This document shows, piece by piece, positions 43,622-53,578 of a stretch of 64,000 nucleotides of DNA. Both the position numbers and the translations under genes were made by a program. The stretch is from Collimonas sp. OK607. GTDB lineage: Bacteria; Pseudomonadota; Gammaproteobacteria; Burkholderiales; Burkholderiaceae_D. The DNA lies in contig NZ_FOKF01000001.1 in the NCBI RefSeq assembly GCF_900111995.1, forward strand, positions 186,001-250,000, given 5' to 3'. The notes under the pieces are model-generated. The model made no database searches, was not told the DNA's origin, and saw only the letters and a list, made by a program, of their open reading frames with translations. Each line of letters begins with the position of its first letter. Position 1 is the stretch's first letter.

Positions 43622-44647
43622 ATGAGCAAACGGCCGACAGATCATCAGGATGACGAGCATGATGCATCGTCGGAGCAGCTTGCCGACGACGATCAAGAGG
43701 ATATCGATGCTGCCGTCGCCGGACAGGACGCAGACGACGAAGTCGTGGTTGATGGCGTCGTCGTTGTGGTTGATGGTGTCGAAGAGCTCAAGAAAGTGTT
43801 GGCAGCCGAGCTGTCGACCGACACCACGCAACACTACCTGAATCAGATCGGCACCCGGCCGCTATTGTCGGTGACGGAAGAAGTGCATTTCGCGACCTTG
43901 GCGAAACAAGGCAATTTTGAAGCTCGTCAGAAAATGATCGAGCACAATCTGCGCCTGGTGGTGTCGATTGCCAAGCACTATATCAACCGTGGCGTAGCCT
44001 TGCTCGATTTGATCGAGGAAGGCAATCTCGGCCTGATGCGGGCGATCGACAAGTTCGAGCCCGAGCGCGGCTTCCGCTTTTCTACTTATGCCACCTGGTG
44101 GATACGTCAGAGTATCGAGCGCGCCATCATGAACCAGGCGCGCACCGTCCGCTTGCCGGTGCACATGGTGCGCGAATTGAATCAGATTCTGCGTGCCAAA
44201 TACCACCTGGAAGCGCAGCACCACGACGGCAAGGATGCCAGCGCTGAGGATATCGCCCATCTGGTGGACCGTCCGGTGGAAGATGTGCAGGATGTGCTGG
44301 CGCTGTCGGAGCATGCGGCATCGCTGGATGCGCCGCTGGACCAGGATCCGCTCGCCAGCCTGATGGATCTGTTGCCGAGCGCGACTGAGGAAAATCCCGA
44401 TTCGCGCGCCGAACAGCAGGAAATGTCGATCCTGGTGCGGGTTTGGCTGGAAAAGCTGACGGACAAGCAGCGTAACGTGATCATGCGCCGTTTTGGGCTC
44501 GATAATGACGATCCTTCGACGCTGGAAGAGTTGGCGGCTGAAATAGGCGTTACGCGCGAGCGGGTGCGGCAGATTCAGCAAGAGGCATTGATCAAGCTGA
44601 AACGCCTGCTGGGCGCCAAAGGTGTCGGCAAGGACTCCTTTTTGTAG
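43622..44647 (+). CDS. rpoS: RNA polymerase sigma factor RpoS
   Basis: This 341-residue group 2 sigma-70 factor is the stationary-phase and general stress sigma. An acidic N-terminal stretch ([19 protein letters not shown]) precedes region 1.2 ([25 protein letters not shown]). Region 2 contains [29 protein letters not shown], which melts the -10 region. Region 4 ends with [24 protein letters not shown]. It abuts nlpD, as in E. coli. A small hairpin (GCCC-GTTC-GGGC, about 44685-44696) after the stop is a possible weak terminator. Confidence 0.97.
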   Translation: MSKRPTDHQDDEHDASSEQLADDDQEDIDAAVAGQDADDEVVVDGVVVVVDGVEELKKVLAAELSTDTTQHYLNQIGTRPLLSVTEEVHFATLAKQGNFEARQKMIEHNLRLVVSIAKHYINRGVALLDLIEEGNLGLMRAIDKFEPERGFRFSTYATWWIRQSIERAIMNQARTVRLPVHMVRELNQILRAKYHLEAQHHDGKDASAEDIAHLVDRPVEDVQDVLALSEHAASLDAPLDQDPLASLMDLLPSATEENPDSRAEQQEMSILVRVWLEKLTDKQRNVIMRRFGLDNDDPSTLEELAAEIGVTRERVRQIQQEALIKLKRLLGAKGVGKDSFL

Positions 44648-44745
44648 CGTGGGCTCAGGTTGCGCATAAGGTAAATATTGGGTGCCCGTTCGGGCAAACA
44701 TGGCGCCGCTGCATTTTTTCTCGCTTTTTTTCTCGCTTTTTTCTT

Positions 44746-44751
44746 TATAAT
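44746..44751 (+). promoter_or_regulatory. candidate -10 box of the rlmD leader transcript
   Basis: A perfect TATAAT hexamer lies in the rpoS-rlmD gap, preceded by a T/C-rich tract. The -35 is poor. Transcription from it would begin near 44758, about 17 nt before the structured RNA element, so the element would sit at the 5' end of the rlmD mRNA. Confidence 0.45.
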
Positions 44752-44774
44752 CCACCCCTTCATCTGATCAGCCA

Positions 44775-44828
44775 GGGACAGCGTAATTCGCCACAAGGCA
44801 CACCTTGGCGGCTCTTGAGCACTTTCCC
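44775..44828 (+). ncRNA. predicted structured leader RNA upstream of rlmD (copy A)
   Basis: Outer stem GGGACAG (44775-44781) pairs with CTTTCCC (44822-44828), one mismatch. Inner stem CGCC (44789-44792) pairs with GGCG (44807-44810), extended by AAGG/CCTT around a CACA loop with an AC bulge. Between them is an asymmetric internal loop of 7 nt (CGTAATT) and 11 nt (GCTCTTGAGCA). The same architecture, loop lengths and loop sequence recur upstream of rlmN at 47785. It ends 18 nt before the rlmD ATG. I do not recognise a named family. A cis-regulatory leader is inference. Confidence 0.6.
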
Positions 44829-44846
44829 GTAATTCTAGAATTTTCT

Positions 44847-46199
44847 ATGCAACAAGATACTATCGATATCAAATCCCTCGACATGGATGCGCGCGGGATC
44901 GGCCATCTGCAAAATGAAGACGGCAGCCAGGGCAAGGTCATTTTTGTCGAGGGCGCTTTGCCGGGCGAGCGCGTCAGTTTCGTGTCGTATCGCAAGAAAC
45001 CGAAATGGGAAGCGGCCACCATGACCGCCTTGCACAACGAATCGGTATTGCGGGTAAAGCCGCGCTGCGCGGTATTCGGCCTGTGCGGCGGCTGCGCCAT
45101 GCAGCATCTGGAGCCGACTGCGCAGGTAGCCATCAAGCAGCGGGTGCTGGAAGATAATTTGTGGCATATCAGCAAGGTCAAGGCGGAATCAATGTTGCGC
45201 CCGATTTACGGACCGACCTGGGGATATCGTTACCGCGCTCGTATTTCGGTGCGTAATGTGCCAAAAAAAGGCGGGGTGCTGGTCGGTTTTCATGAAAGAA
45301 AATCATCTTTCATCACGGACATGAAAGCCTGTGAAGTCTTGCCGGCGAATGTCTCGGCGATGCTGGTGCCGTTGCGCCATCTGATCGGTTCGCTGAGCCT
45401 GATCGACCATATTCCGCAGATCGAACTGGCGATCGGCGAGGGGGCGCAAGGCAAGGTTACGGCACTGGTATTGCGCATCATGGCTGCGTTGACGGCAGAC
45501 GACGAGATCAAGCTGAAAGCGTTCGCCGACCAATATCAAGTCAGCTGGTGGCTGCAAACCGCTGGCCCGGACAGCGCTTATCCGTTTTATCCCGAACAGA
45601 GCGAGTTGTATTACACCTTGCCGGAATTCGGCGTGCGCATGCCTTTCAAGCCCACCGATTTCACCCAGGTGAATCACCAGATCAACCGGGTAATGGTGGC
45701 ACGTGCCTTGCGTTTGCTGGATGTGCAGCCGCATGAGCGGGTGGCGGATCTGTTTTGCGGCCTGGGAAATTTCACTCTGCCCCTGGCTACCCAGGCGCAG
45801 GAAGTGGTCGGTATCGAAGGTAGTCAGGCCCTGATTAATCGTGCGGGCGAGAATGCCGCAGTGAATCAGCTGGGCGACAAAACCACTTTTTATTGCCGCA
45901 ATCTGTTTGAGGCGAGCGCCGAGGATTTTGTCGCACTGGGCAAGTTCGACCGGATGCTGATCGATCCGCCGCGAGATGGCGCAGCGGCAGTGTGCGAGGC
46001 GATCGTTGGCCTGGCGGCAATTGGCCAGGCATCGCTGATGCCAAAGCGGATTGTGTACGTCTCCTGCAACCCTTCAACCTTGGCGCGTGACGCCGGCTTG
46101 CTGATGGCTGGCGGCTATCGCTTGAGCCAGGCGGGAGTGGTGAACATGTTTCCGCATACTGCGCACGTGGAATCGATGGCGGTGTTTGATTTACCCTGA
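44847..46199 (+). CDS. rlmD: 23S rRNA (uracil(1939)-C5)-methyltransferase RlmD
   Basis: RlmD/RumA (450 residues) methylates U1939 of 23S rRNA using SAM. A TRAM RNA-binding domain (DTIDIKSLDMDARGIGHLQNEDG...VFVEGALPGERVSF type) is followed by the iron-sulfur cysteines in PRCAVFGLCGGCAMQHL, then the SAM fold (VADLFCGLGNFTLPLAT) and the catalytic Cys region (MLIDPPRDGA, RIVYVSCNPSTLARDAG). The frame is open to a TTG at 44805, but that lies inside the structured element; ATG 44847 gives the normal start. A bidirectional terminator follows. Confidence 0.95.
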   Translation: MQQDTIDIKSLDMDARGIGHLQNEDGSQGKVIFVEGALPGERVSFVSYRKKPKWEAATMTALHNESVLRVKPRCAVFGLCGGCAMQHLEPTAQVAIKQRVLEDNLWHISKVKAESMLRPIYGPTWGYRYRARISVRNVPKKGGVLVGFHERKSSFITDMKACEVLPANVSAMLVPLRHLIGSLSLIDHIPQIELAIGEGAQGKVTALVLRIMAALTADDEIKLKAFADQYQVSWWLQTAGPDSAYPFYPEQSELYYTLPEFGVRMPFKPTDFTQVNHQINRVMVARALRLLDVQPHERVADLFCGLGNFTLPLATQAQEVVGIEGSQALINRAGENAAVNQLGDKTTFYCRNLFEASAEDFVALGKFDRMLIDPPRDGAAAVCEAIVGLAAIGQASLMPKRIVYVSCNPSTLARDAGLLMAGGYRLSQAGVVNMFPHTAHVESMAVFDLP

Positions 46200-46222
46200 G
46201 CAATGGGTTTGACGCCACAAAT

Positions 46223-46250
46223 AAAAAACCGGCCAAAAGGCCGGTTTTTT
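46223..46250. terminator. bidirectional terminator between rlmD and the BI-1 gene
   Basis: AAAAAACCGGCC and GGCCGGTTTTTT form a perfect 12-bp stem with an AAAA loop (46223-46250). With A-runs on one side and T-runs on the other it terminates both convergent genes. Confidence 0.92.
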
Positions 46251-46270
46251 GCATGAACAACAGGTTTCAC

Positions 46271-46966
46271 TCAGTTCCGGTTACCGCCGAAAATGCCTAA
46301 CAGGGACAGCAGATTGACAAAGATGTTGTAGACATCCAGGTACAGACTCAGTGTTGCCGAAATGTAATTTGTCTCGCCGCCGTTGATGATGCGTTGTACG
46401 TCATACAAGATGTAGGCCGAGAAAATCGCGATGGCAATTACCGATACCGCCAGGTAAAGCGCTGGTATCTGCAGGAAAACATTCGCCAGAGACGCCAGCA
46501 GCAGCACGACTACGCCGGCAAACAGCCATTTTCCCATGTTAGAGAAATCACGTTTGCTGACCGTTGCGATGCTTGCCATGACAACAAAAACACTGGCAGT
46601 GCCGCCGAAAGCCATCATGATCAGTGTGGCGCCGTTGGAGAAGCCAACCAGCGTATGGCCGATCAGGCGTGACAGCATCAGGCCCATGAAGAAGGTGAAG
46701 CCGAGCAGGAGCAATACGCCCCAGCCGCTGTTTTTGGTCTTTTCAATTGCATAAAAGAAACCAAACGCCACGGCCATGAAGGCCATGAAGCCGATCAGCG
46801 GACTGTTTCTAAAGAAACTGAAATCCATCTGTACCCCAAGCCAGGCGCCGGCAATCGTCGGCAGCATGGATATTGCCAGCAGCCAGTACGTATTGCGCAG
46901 TACGCGGTGCTGCACGCTCAGTGCGGTGCTGCCCGGCGAGTAGGTCGATTGCAGATTTTGATCCAT
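46271..46966 (-). CDS. Bax inhibitor-1/YccA family membrane protein
   Basis: This 231-residue inner-membrane protein has seven hydrophobic helices (for example TYWLLAISMLPTIAGAWLG, GWGVLLLLGFTFFMGLMLS, LYLAVSVIAIAIFSAYILYDVQRI). The BI-1 signature near the end is YILYDVQRIINGGETNYISATLSLYLDVYNIFVNLLSLLG. Bacterial members are linked to membrane stress, calcium leak or FtsH modulation (YccA). ATG 46966 follows AAGGAG; the frame extends 8 codons further upstream without support. Confidence 0.93.
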   Translation of the reverse strand: MDQNLQSTYSPGSTALSVQHRVLRNTYWLLAISMLPTIAGAWLGVQMDFSFFRNSPLIGFMAFMAVAFGFFYAIEKTKNSGWGVLLLLGFTFFMGLMLSRLIGHTLVGFSNGATLIMMAFGGTASVFVVMASIATVSKRDFSNMGKWLFAGVVVLLLASLANVFLQIPALYLAVSVIAIAIFSAYILYDVQRIINGGETNYISATLSLYLDVYNIFVNLLSLLGIFGGNRN

Positions 46967-47246
46967 CAGGAACTCCTTTGAAAATTGCAAAAGTATTAAA
47001 CTGTTGCGATCATAGCATTTACCGACACATCTCTACATCAGACAGTAAAGCCGCAAAGTGGTTCTCTGCGCGTTGTCTACGCTGCTTAATGACCGGCAAC
47101 TTGCGTTTTGGCTGGTTTTGACGATTCTATATAGGTGTTTCGTGTTAAAATCAAAGGTTGATTGAATTAGCTTGAATTCATTTTGAATCATTAGGCGATC
47201 ATTTAAATAAGCACCTTAACCCTTTCTTTTTATTGGAGTTTTTCAG

Positions 47247-47657
47247 ATGGCAATTGAACGCACCCTGTCGATTATCAAACCGGACGCAGTCGCAAAGAAC
47301 GTAATCGGCCAAATTTACACCCGTTTTGAAAACGCTGGCCTGAAAATCGTTGCTGCCCGCATGACACATCTGTCGCGCGCAGAAGCTGAAGGCTTCTACG
47401 CTGTTCACAGCGAGCGTCCTTTCTTCAAGGACCTGGTTGATTTCATGATCTCCGGTCCAGTGATGATTCAAGCGCTGGAAGGCGAAAACGCAGTATTGAA
47501 GCACCGCGACCTGATGGGCGCAACCGATCCTAAGAAGGCAGAAAAAGGCACTATCCGTGCTGATTTCGCTGATTCGATCGACGCTAACGCAGTACACGGT
47601 TCGGACGCAGTTGAAGCGGCAAAAGTTGAAATCGCTTATTTCTTCCCGGCTGCCTAA
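47247..47657 (+). CDS. ndk: nucleoside diphosphate kinase
   Basis: Ndk (136 residues; E. coli has 143) transfers the terminal phosphate between nucleoside triphosphates and diphosphates. It starts [23 protein letters not shown] and has the metal/nucleotide segments [14 protein letters not shown] and [16 protein letters not shown]. The phosphorylated His is in [22 protein letters not shown] strong ribosome binding site (TTGGAG) precedes the ATG. The 280-bp gap upstream holds no gene and should contain its promoter. It shows the strong codon bias of a highly expressed gene. Confidence 0.97.
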   Translation: MAIERTLSIIKPDAVAKNVIGQIYTRFENAGLKIVAARMTHLSRAEAEGFYAVHSERPFFKDLVDFMISGPVMIQALEGENAVLKHRDLMGATDPKKAEKGTIRADFADSIDANAVHGSDAVEAAKVEIAYFFPAA

Positions 47658-47661
47658 TTGT

Positions 47662-47700
47662 TGCAAGTAAGTGCTGTAAGTAAGTGTCGTAAATAAGTGC
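47662..47700. repeat. three 13-nt tandem repeats after ndk
   Basis: Three head-to-tail units (TGCAAGTAAGTGC, TGTAAGTAAGTGT, CGTAAATAAGTGC) follow the ndk stop by 4 bp, with a degraded continuation to about 47730. They sit in the ndk-rlmN gap; no protein is encoded. Confidence 0.75.
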
Positions 47701-47784
47701 TGCCGGCAAGTCAAAATAAGTCAAAACTTGTTTGTGGCTTGCCGTGCAAACTGATGTAATTGCTTTAAATGTTTTGCTTAGTTG

Positions 47785-47831
47785 GGGGCAGGGTAATTCG
47801 CCGCACTTAGGCGGCTTTTGAACTCTGTCCC
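47785..47831 (+). ncRNA. predicted structured leader RNA upstream of rlmN (copy B)
   Basis: Outer stem GGGGCAG (47785-47791) pairs with CTGTCCC (47825-47831) over all 7 bp with one G-U. Inner stem CGCC (47799-47802) pairs with GGCG (47810-47813) around a 7-nt loop. The internal loop is 7 nt (GGTAATT) on the 5' side and 11 nt (GCTTTTGAACT) on the 3' side, as in copy A before rlmD. The outer stem changes between copies in a pairing-compatible way (A-U to G-U). It ends 25 nt before the rlmN ATG. Function inferred, not known. Confidence 0.6.
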
Positions 47832-47856
47832 ACAATTATTTTAAATTGGAAATACC

Positions 47857-49032
47857 ATGACTGCTCTCACCAACCTGCTGGATCTGGATCCCGCACAACT
47901 GACCGCTTATTGCGGTGAGTTGGGTGAGAAGCCGTTTCGCGCAAAACAACTGCTGCGCTGGATTCATCAATTCGGTGCACACGATTTCGATGCAATGACC
48001 GACCTTGCCAAGTCATTGCGTGACAAGCTGGCTACCCGGGCGATGATCGCCGCTCCCGCCGTGATCAGCGATCACACCTCGACCGACGGCACCCGCAAGT
48101 GGCTGCTTGATGTTGGTCAGGGCAATGCGGTGGAGACGGTGTTTATCCCTGAAGAGAACCGCGGCACCCTGTGTATTTCCACCCAGGCCGGCTGTGCGGT
48201 GAATTGCCGTTTTTGTTCTACCGGCAAGCAAGGCTTCAGTCGCAACCTGACGGTCGGTGAAATTATCGGCCAGTTGTGGATGGCTGAATTTGAATTGCGC
48301 AAATCCAAAGGCGTCGAGCCAGGCCATAAAGGCGAACGCCAGATCACCAACGTGGTGATGATGGGCATGGGCGAGCCCTTGTTGAACTACGAACCGACAG
48401 TGACAGCGCTCAAGCTGATGCTCGACGATAACGCCTACGGTTTGTCGCGTCGGCGGGTAACTCTGTCTACTAGCGGCGTGGTGCCGATGATCGACAAGCT
48501 GTCGCAGGATTGTGCGGTGGCGATGGCGGTATCGCTGCATGCTTCCAACGATACCTTGCGCGACGGCCTGGTGCCGCTGAACAAGAAATATCCGCTGCGC
48601 GAACTGATGGCTGCCTGCAAGCGCTATCTGGAATTTGCGCCGCGCGACTTCATTACCTTCGAATATTGCATGCTGGATGACGTCAACGATACCGACGCCC
48701 ATGCGCGCGAATTGATCGCTCTGGTACAGGGTCATGCAGGCGGGCCTGCGGTCCCTTGCAAATTCAACCTGATTCCGTTCAATCCGTTCCCGGAATCCGG
48801 TTTGAAGCGCTCGAATAATCCGCGCATCAAAGCGTTTGCCCAGATCCTGATGGACGCCGGCATCGTCACCACCGTGCGCAAGACGCGCGGCGATGATATC
48901 GATGCTGCCTGCGGCCAGCTCGCCGGCGAGGTGCAGGACCGGACAAAGGTGCAGGAGCGCATGCAGAAAATGACCGAATATCAACAAAAATTCGGCAAGA
49001 ATTTTGGTCGCATCATCGAGGTGTCTCAGTGA
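47857..49032 (+). CDS. rlmN: dual-specificity 23S rRNA/tRNA methyltransferase RlmN
   Basis: RlmN (391 residues) is a radical SAM enzyme that installs 2-methyladenosine at A2503 of 23S rRNA and A37 of some tRNAs. The cluster-binding cysteines are in [22 protein letters not shown]. It also shows [14 protein letters not shown], the [12 protein letters not shown] segment and a C-terminal [20 protein letters not shown] with the methyl-carrying Cys. Its stop overlaps the GTG start of pilW by 4 bp (GTGA). Leader copy B precedes it. Confidence 0.97.
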   Translation: MTALTNLLDLDPAQLTAYCGELGEKPFRAKQLLRWIHQFGAHDFDAMTDLAKSLRDKLATRAMIAAPAVISDHTSTDGTRKWLLDVGQGNAVETVFIPEENRGTLCISTQAGCAVNCRFCSTGKQGFSRNLTVGEIIGQLWMAEFELRKSKGVEPGHKGERQITNVVMMGMGEPLLNYEPTVTALKLMLDDNAYGLSRRRVTLSTSGVVPMIDKLSQDCAVAMAVSLHASNDTLRDGLVPLNKKYPLRELMAACKRYLEFAPRDFITFEYCMLDDVNDTDAHARELIALVQGHAGGPAVPCKFNLIPFNPFPESGLKRSNNPRIKAFAQILMDAGIVTTVRKTRGDDIDAACGQLAGEVQDRTKVQERMQKMTEYQQKFGKNFGRIIEVSQ

Positions 49033-49871
49033 CAAAACAAGTAGGTAGCAAGCTGGGGAGCTGGCGTAGCCGGCTGTTGTTCGCCGCGGCGGGTTTGTCG
49101 CTATTAACCGGCTTGAGTGCTTGTGGCAATCAACCGCTTACTCGCGCCGACGAGGGTGGCTCAAGCCGCGAACTGGCCACCAGTTCGGATCAGACCGAGG
49201 CGCAGCGCCGGGCAGGGATTCGTTTGCAGCTGGCGGTCGGTTATTACGAACAGCACCAGCTGGAAGTCGCGCTGGATGAGATCAAGCAGGCGGTGGCGGC
49301 AGATCCGGATCTGGCCGATGCCTATAGCGTGCGCGGGCTGATCTACATGGAAATGGGCGAGAACCGGCTGGCCGACGATAATTTCCAGCGTGCCTTGCGG
49401 CTTTCCCCGAGCAATCCGGACTTTGCCAATAACTATGGCTGGTTCCTGTGCCAGACCGGACGGCCGAAGGAGTCGATTGCGCATTTCGAGACAGCTCTGA
49501 AAAGCCGTAACTACCAGTCGCCGGCAAAGGCGCTGACGAATGCCGGTGTTTGCAGCCTCAAATTCAACGACACCGTGGCGGCGCAACGCTATCTGTCGCA
49601 AGCGTTCCAGTTTGACGCCGGCAATCCTTTGACGAACGCCAAGCTGGCGCAGCTGGCGTATGAGCGCAACGATTATGAGCGGGCCCGGTTTTATATTGGT
49701 CTCGTATTAAAAACCGATGTGCAAAATGCGGAAGCATTATGGACAGCAATCAAAGTGGAGCGAAAGTTGGGTGACACAGCTGCAGAAGCAAGTTTGGTGA
49801 CGCAATTACGCCGTCGGTTTGGCAGCTCCTCGGAGTTCGCAGCATACCAGCGCGGAGCATTCGATGAGTGA
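49029..49871 (+). CDS. pilW: type IV pilus biogenesis/stability lipoprotein PilW (PilF)
   Basis: This 280-residue lipoprotein has lipobox LSAC ([15 protein letters not shown]). A TPR solenoid follows ([59 protein letters not shown] and following repeats). PilW/PilF is the pilotin that brings the PilQ secretin to the outer membrane. The GTG start at 49029 overlaps rlmN, and the end overlaps the RodZ gene by 8 bp. The order rlmN-pilW-rodZ-ispG-hisS is conserved in many Gram-negatives. Confidence 0.93.
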   Translation: MTKQVGSKLGSWRSRLLFAAAGLSLLTGLSACGNQPLTRADEGGSSRELATSSDQTEAQRRAGIRLQLAVGYYEQHQLEVALDEIKQAVAADPDLADAYSVRGLIYMEMGENRLADDNFQRALRLSPSNPDFANNYGWFLCQTGRPKESIAHFETALKSRNYQSPAKALTNAGVCSLKFNDTVAAQRYLSQAFQFDAGNPLTNAKLAQLAYERNDYERARFYIGLVLKTDVQNAEALWTAIKVERKLGDTAAEASLVTQLRRRFGSSSEFAAYQRGAFDE

Positions 49872-50835
49872 CCCTGGACAGCTGAAAACCGAACATGGCG
49901 AGCCGGCAGACGTGGAGCATGCAGCTCCCGAATCGGCTAGTGTCGGCCAGCTCTCGCTCGGCGCGCAACTGGCCAGCAAGCGCGAGCAGCTGGGCTGGTC
50001 GGTGCCGGATGTGGCTAGCCACCTGAAGCTGGCGCCACGTCAGATCGACGCCATCGAAGCCGATAATTATGCTGCTTTGCCGACCATGGTGATGACGCGC
50101 GGTTTTATCCGTTCCTACGCAAAATTGCTGGGCCTGGATGCGGCCGCTTTGCTGGCAACCATTTCGCCTGCTGTTGCTGCGCAACCGGCGGCCAGCCCGA
50201 TCCATAGCCAGTTGTCGACGCCTTTCTCCGAATCGCCTTTCCATTTGATGGGGCGTAGCAAATTTGCCTATAAATGGCTGGTGGTGCTGGCTGTGTTGCT
50301 ATTGCTGCTGGCGGTGGCGATACGGATGGATGTAGTGCCCGGTTTGCAGAACGCGATACAGTCGCTGAGTGAGAAATCGGCTGCTTCGGCAACCGATGGC
50401 GAAGATAGTAAGGCTAGTTTGCCTGCAGCCACAGAATTACAAGCTGCCGATGCCGCAGCTAACGCTGCCTTGACTGCCGTGCCAGCTTCGTCGGCAAATG
50501 CGGGGGCTGTTCCTGAGGCTGGCGTGAATGCTGTGCCGGCAACCACTGCAACAAACACGGCAACCAACGCCGCGGCAGCCAATCAGGCTACCGCCAGCGG
50601 TGGTGAACTTGTCTTGAACTTCCGGCAAGATTCTTGGGTCGAAATCAAGCGCGCTGACAACACCGTGCTGATTTCGCGTCTGGTCAAGGCCGGTAGCACT
50701 GAATCGGTCGACATGTCGCAACCGGTCAATGTCATTATCGGTAATCTTGCCGGTGTCGACGCTTCGCTGCGCGGCGCGCCGCTGGATCTGAAGGCCGGTT
50801 CCAAAACCAATGTGGCCCGAGTGACGTTGAAATAA
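49864..50835 (+). CDS. rodZ: RodZ-like helix-turn-helix membrane protein
   Basis: This 323-residue protein has an N-terminal cytoplasmic HTH ([41 protein letters not shown]...[14 protein letters not shown]), one transmembrane helix at about 139-160 ([18 protein letters not shown]), an Ala/Thr-rich periplasmic linker, and a C-terminal beta domain ([21 protein letters not shown]). RodZ anchors the MreB cytoskeleton and supports rod shape. ATG 49864 overlaps the pilW stop by 8 bp. Confidence 0.9.
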   Translation: MSDPGQLKTEHGEPADVEHAAPESASVGQLSLGAQLASKREQLGWSVPDVASHLKLAPRQIDAIEADNYAALPTMVMTRGFIRSYAKLLGLDAAALLATISPAVAAQPAASPIHSQLSTPFSESPFHLMGRSKFAYKWLVVLAVLLLLLAVAIRMDVVPGLQNAIQSLSEKSAASATDGEDSKASLPAATELQAADAAANAALTAVPASSANAGAVPEAGVNAVPATTATNTATNAAAANQATASGGELVLNFRQDSWVEIKRADNTVLISRLVKAGSTESVDMSQPVNVIIGNLAGVDASLRGAPLDLKAGSKTNVARVTLK

Positions 50836-50867
50836 GCGTGATCGAAAGAGATAAGCGAGAGAAGCCC

Positions 50868-52133
50868 ATGACGGATACAAATCTGCCGATCGGTTCAGGT
50901 CCAAGCGTGCGCCGCCTTAGCCGCAGCGCGCTGATCAGCTATGGCGAGTGCAAGATAATGGTTGGCGGCGGTGCGCCGGTAGTGGTGCAGTCCATGACCA
51001 ATACCGATACCGCCGACGCCATCGGTACCGCGATCCAGATCAAGGATCTGGCGCGTGCAGGTTCCGAGCTGGTGCGCATCACGGTAAATAATCCGGAAGC
51101 GGCAGCCGCAGTGCCTGCGATCCGCGAGCAGCTGGACAAGATGGGTATAGATGTGCCGCTGGTCGGAGATTTCCACTACAACGGCCACACGCTGTTGAAT
51201 GACTATCCAGACTGCGCCAAGGCGCTGTCGAAGTATCGGATCAATCCGGGCAATGTCGGTAAAGGCGCCAAGCGCGATACGCAGTTTGCGCAAATGATCG
51301 AGGCTGCCTGCAAGTATGACAAGCCGGTGCGGATCGGTGTCAACTGGGGTAGCCTGGACCAGGCTCTGCTGGCCCGTATCATGGATGAGAACGCCTTGCG
51401 CAGCCAGCCGTGGCCGGCGCAAGCGGTGATGTATGAAGCCCTGGTTACCTCGGCGATAGAGAATGCGCAGAGAGCGGAAGAGCTGGGTCTGAAGGGTGAT
51501 CGCATCATCTTGTCTTGCAAGGTATCCGGCGTGCAGGATCTGATCGCGGTATATCGCGAGCTGGCGCGGCGCTGCGACTATCCGTTGCATCTCGGTTTGA
51601 CTGAGGCCGGTATGGGCAGCAAGGGCATTGTCGCTTCGACCGCGGCCTTGTCGGTGCTGCTGCAAGAGGGTATTGGCGACACCATACGGATTTCGCTGAC
51701 CCCTGAACCGGGTGGCGACCGCACCAGAGAAGTGATTGTCGGACAAGAGATCCTTCAAACCATGGGCTTGCGAAAATTCGCGCCGATGGTAATTGCCTGC
51801 CCTGGTTGCGGTCGTACCACCTCGACGGTGTTCCAGGATCTGGCTGACAAGATTCAAACCTATTTGCGCGAGCAGATGCCGGTCTGGAAAAAAGCCTATC
51901 CCGGCGTCGAAGGCATGAATGTGGCGGTGATGGGTTGTATCGTGAATGGCCCTGGCGAATCGAAGCACGCCAACATCGGCATCAGCTTGCCAGGCACCGG
52001 CGAATCGCCGGCGGCGCCGGTGTTCATCGATGGCGAGAAAAAATTGACGCTGCGTGGCGACAAGATTGCCGAAGAGTTCCAGGCAGTGGTGCTGGATTAT
52101 GTGAAAAGCCATTACGCGCAGCCCGCAGCCTGA
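50868..52133 (+). CDS. ispG: 4-hydroxy-3-methylbut-2-en-1-yl diphosphate synthase
   Basis: IspG/GcpE (421 residues) is the iron-sulfur enzyme of the methylerythritol phosphate route to isoprenoids. N-terminal TIM barrel features include [25 protein letters not shown] and [12 protein letters not shown]. The C-terminal cluster ligands are in [12 protein letters not shown] and [11 protein letters not shown]. It has the middle insertion of proteobacterial forms without the extra A* domain. ATG 50868 gives the normal start; a GTG at 50838 is less likely. Confidence 0.96.
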   Translation: MTDTNLPIGSGPSVRRLSRSALISYGECKIMVGGGAPVVVQSMTNTDTADAIGTAIQIKDLARAGSELVRITVNNPEAAAAVPAIREQLDKMGIDVPLVGDFHYNGHTLLNDYPDCAKALSKYRINPGNVGKGAKRDTQFAQMIEAACKYDKPVRIGVNWGSLDQALLARIMDENALRSQPWPAQAVMYEALVTSAIENAQRAEELGLKGDRIILSCKVSGVQDLIAVYRELARRCDYPLHLGLTEAGMGSKGIVASTAALSVLLQEGIGDTIRISLTPEPGGDRTREVIVGQEILQTMGLRKFAPMVIACPGCGRTTSTVFQDLADKIQTYLREQMPVWKKAYPGVEGMNVAVMGCIVNGPGESKHANIGISLPGTGESPAAPVFIDGEKKLTLRGDKIAEEFQAVVLDYVKSHYAQPAA

Positions 52134-52192
52134 CGTTGAACTGTCAAAAATTAATCACGAAAAATTAATCACTATTGGTGAATTGAAAAAGA

Positions 52193-53578
52193 ATGTCTGA
52201 AAATAAGAAGGCCGACAAGATCGTCGGCGTAAAAGGGATGAACGATATCCTGCCGGCCGACGCGGCCTTGTGGGAATTGTTTGAGAACACGGTACAGTCC
52301 GTGCTGAAGAGCTATGGCTTTCAAAAAATCAGTACGCCTATCGTCGAGTCCACCGCCTTGTTTGCGCGCGGCCTCGGCGCAGTGACCGATATCGTCGAAA
52401 AGGAAATGTATTCGTTCACCGATTCGATGAACGGCGACAACCTGACCTTGCGCCCTGAAAGCACGGCCGGCGTGGTACGCGCTGCGATTGAACACAATCT
52501 GACTTACGACGGCCCCAAGCGGCTCTGGTACAGCGGTCCGATGTTCCGCCATGAGCGTCCGCAACGCGGCCGGTACCGGCAATTTCATCAGGTTGGCGCC
52601 GAAGCCATCGGCTTTACCGGCCCGGACATCGATGCCGAGTTGATCATGCTGTGTCAGCGGCTGTGGGACGATCTCGGCTTGCAGGATGTGAAGCTGCAAT
52701 TGAATTCGATCGGCGATGCCGAGGAACGCAACCGTCACCGTGCCGACCTGATCGCTTATTTTGAACAGCATCAGGCTTTGCTGGATGCTGATGCGCAACG
52801 GCGTTTGCATAGCAATCCCCTGCGTATCCTGGATACCAAGAATCCGGCCATGCAGGAAATGGTCAACGGTGCGCCGCAATTGCTCGACTATCTGGGTGAA
52901 GAGTCGCGCGCCCATTTCGAGGGTGTGCAGAAAATCCTGAATCACAACAACATTCCTTTCACCATCAATCCACGGCTGGTGCGCGGCATGGATTACTACA
53001 ACCGCACCGTGTTCGAGTGGGTCACCGATCAACTCGGTTCGCAAGGTACTGTGTGCGGCGGCGGTCGTTACGATCCGCTGGTGGAAATGTTTGGCGGCAA
53101 GCCGACCCCGGCCTGCGGTTTTGCGATGGGCATCGAGCGTTTGCTGGAATTGATGCGCGCCAATGGCGAGCAAGCCGTGCGTAACGAATGCGATGTCTAT
53201 CTGGTGCACCAGGGCGAGGCGGCGCAGCTGCAATCGTTCGTGCTGGCTGAACGTTTGCGTAATGCCGGGCTGGATGTTGTGCTACATTGCGCTTCGTCCA
53301 ATGCCAGTGGCAGCTTCAAGTCGCAGATGAAGCGCGCGGATGCCAGCGGCGCCGCCTACGCCATCATCATCGGTGAAGACGAAGTGGCTAACCATACCGC
53401 TACCGTCAAGACGATGCGCGCCGAAGGCGACAGCGATGGCGAAAAAGCTAGTGCCGGCAATCAAAGTGTCGTACCTTTCGATGCGGTCAGCGATTATCTG
53501 GTTGATCAGATCGTCGGCGCAGGCGGCGACCATGATCATGACCATGGCGATCATGAACACGTTCATTATCACCACTAA
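52193..53578 (+). CDS. hisS: histidyl-tRNA synthetase with a His-rich tail
   Basis: HisS (461 residues) is a class II synthetase that charges tRNA-His. Class II motif 2 is [21 protein letters not shown], the histidine-specific motif is [16 protein letters not shown], and motif 3 is [14 protein letters not shown]. The anticodon-binding domain ends near [11 protein letters not shown]. The last 16 residues (446-461) are [16 protein letters not shown], eight histidines alternating with acids, which is unusual. The E. coli enzyme has about 424 residues and no such tail. Confidence 0.96.
   Translation: MSENKKADKIVGVKGMNDILPADAALWELFENTVQSVLKSYGFQKISTPIVESTALFARGLGAVTDIVEKEMYSFTDSMNGDNLTLRPESTAGVVRAAIEHNLTYDGPKRLWYSGPMFRHERPQRGRYRQFHQVGAEAIGFTGPDIDAELIMLCQRLWDDLGLQDVKLQLNSIGDAEERNRHRADLIAYFEQHQALLDADAQRRLHSNPLRILDTKNPAMQEMVNGAPQLLDYLGEESRAHFEGVQKILNHNNIPFTINPRLVRGMDYYNRTVFEWVTDQLGSQGTVCGGGRYDPLVEMFGGKPTPACGFAMGIERLLELMRANGEQAVRNECDVYLVHQGEAAQLQSFVLAERLRNAGLDVVLHCASSNASGSFKSQMKRADASGAAYAIIIGEDEVANHTATVKTMRAEGDSDGEKASAGNQSVVPFDAVSDYLVDQIVGAGGDHDHDHGDHEHVHYHH

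Noticed and set aside
44691-44750. T/C-rich tract after rpoS considered as an intrinsic terminator
   Set aside because: The small GCCC/GGGC hairpin is separated from the T-runs by about 15 nt, so it is at best weak; the tract more likely belongs to the rlmD promoter.
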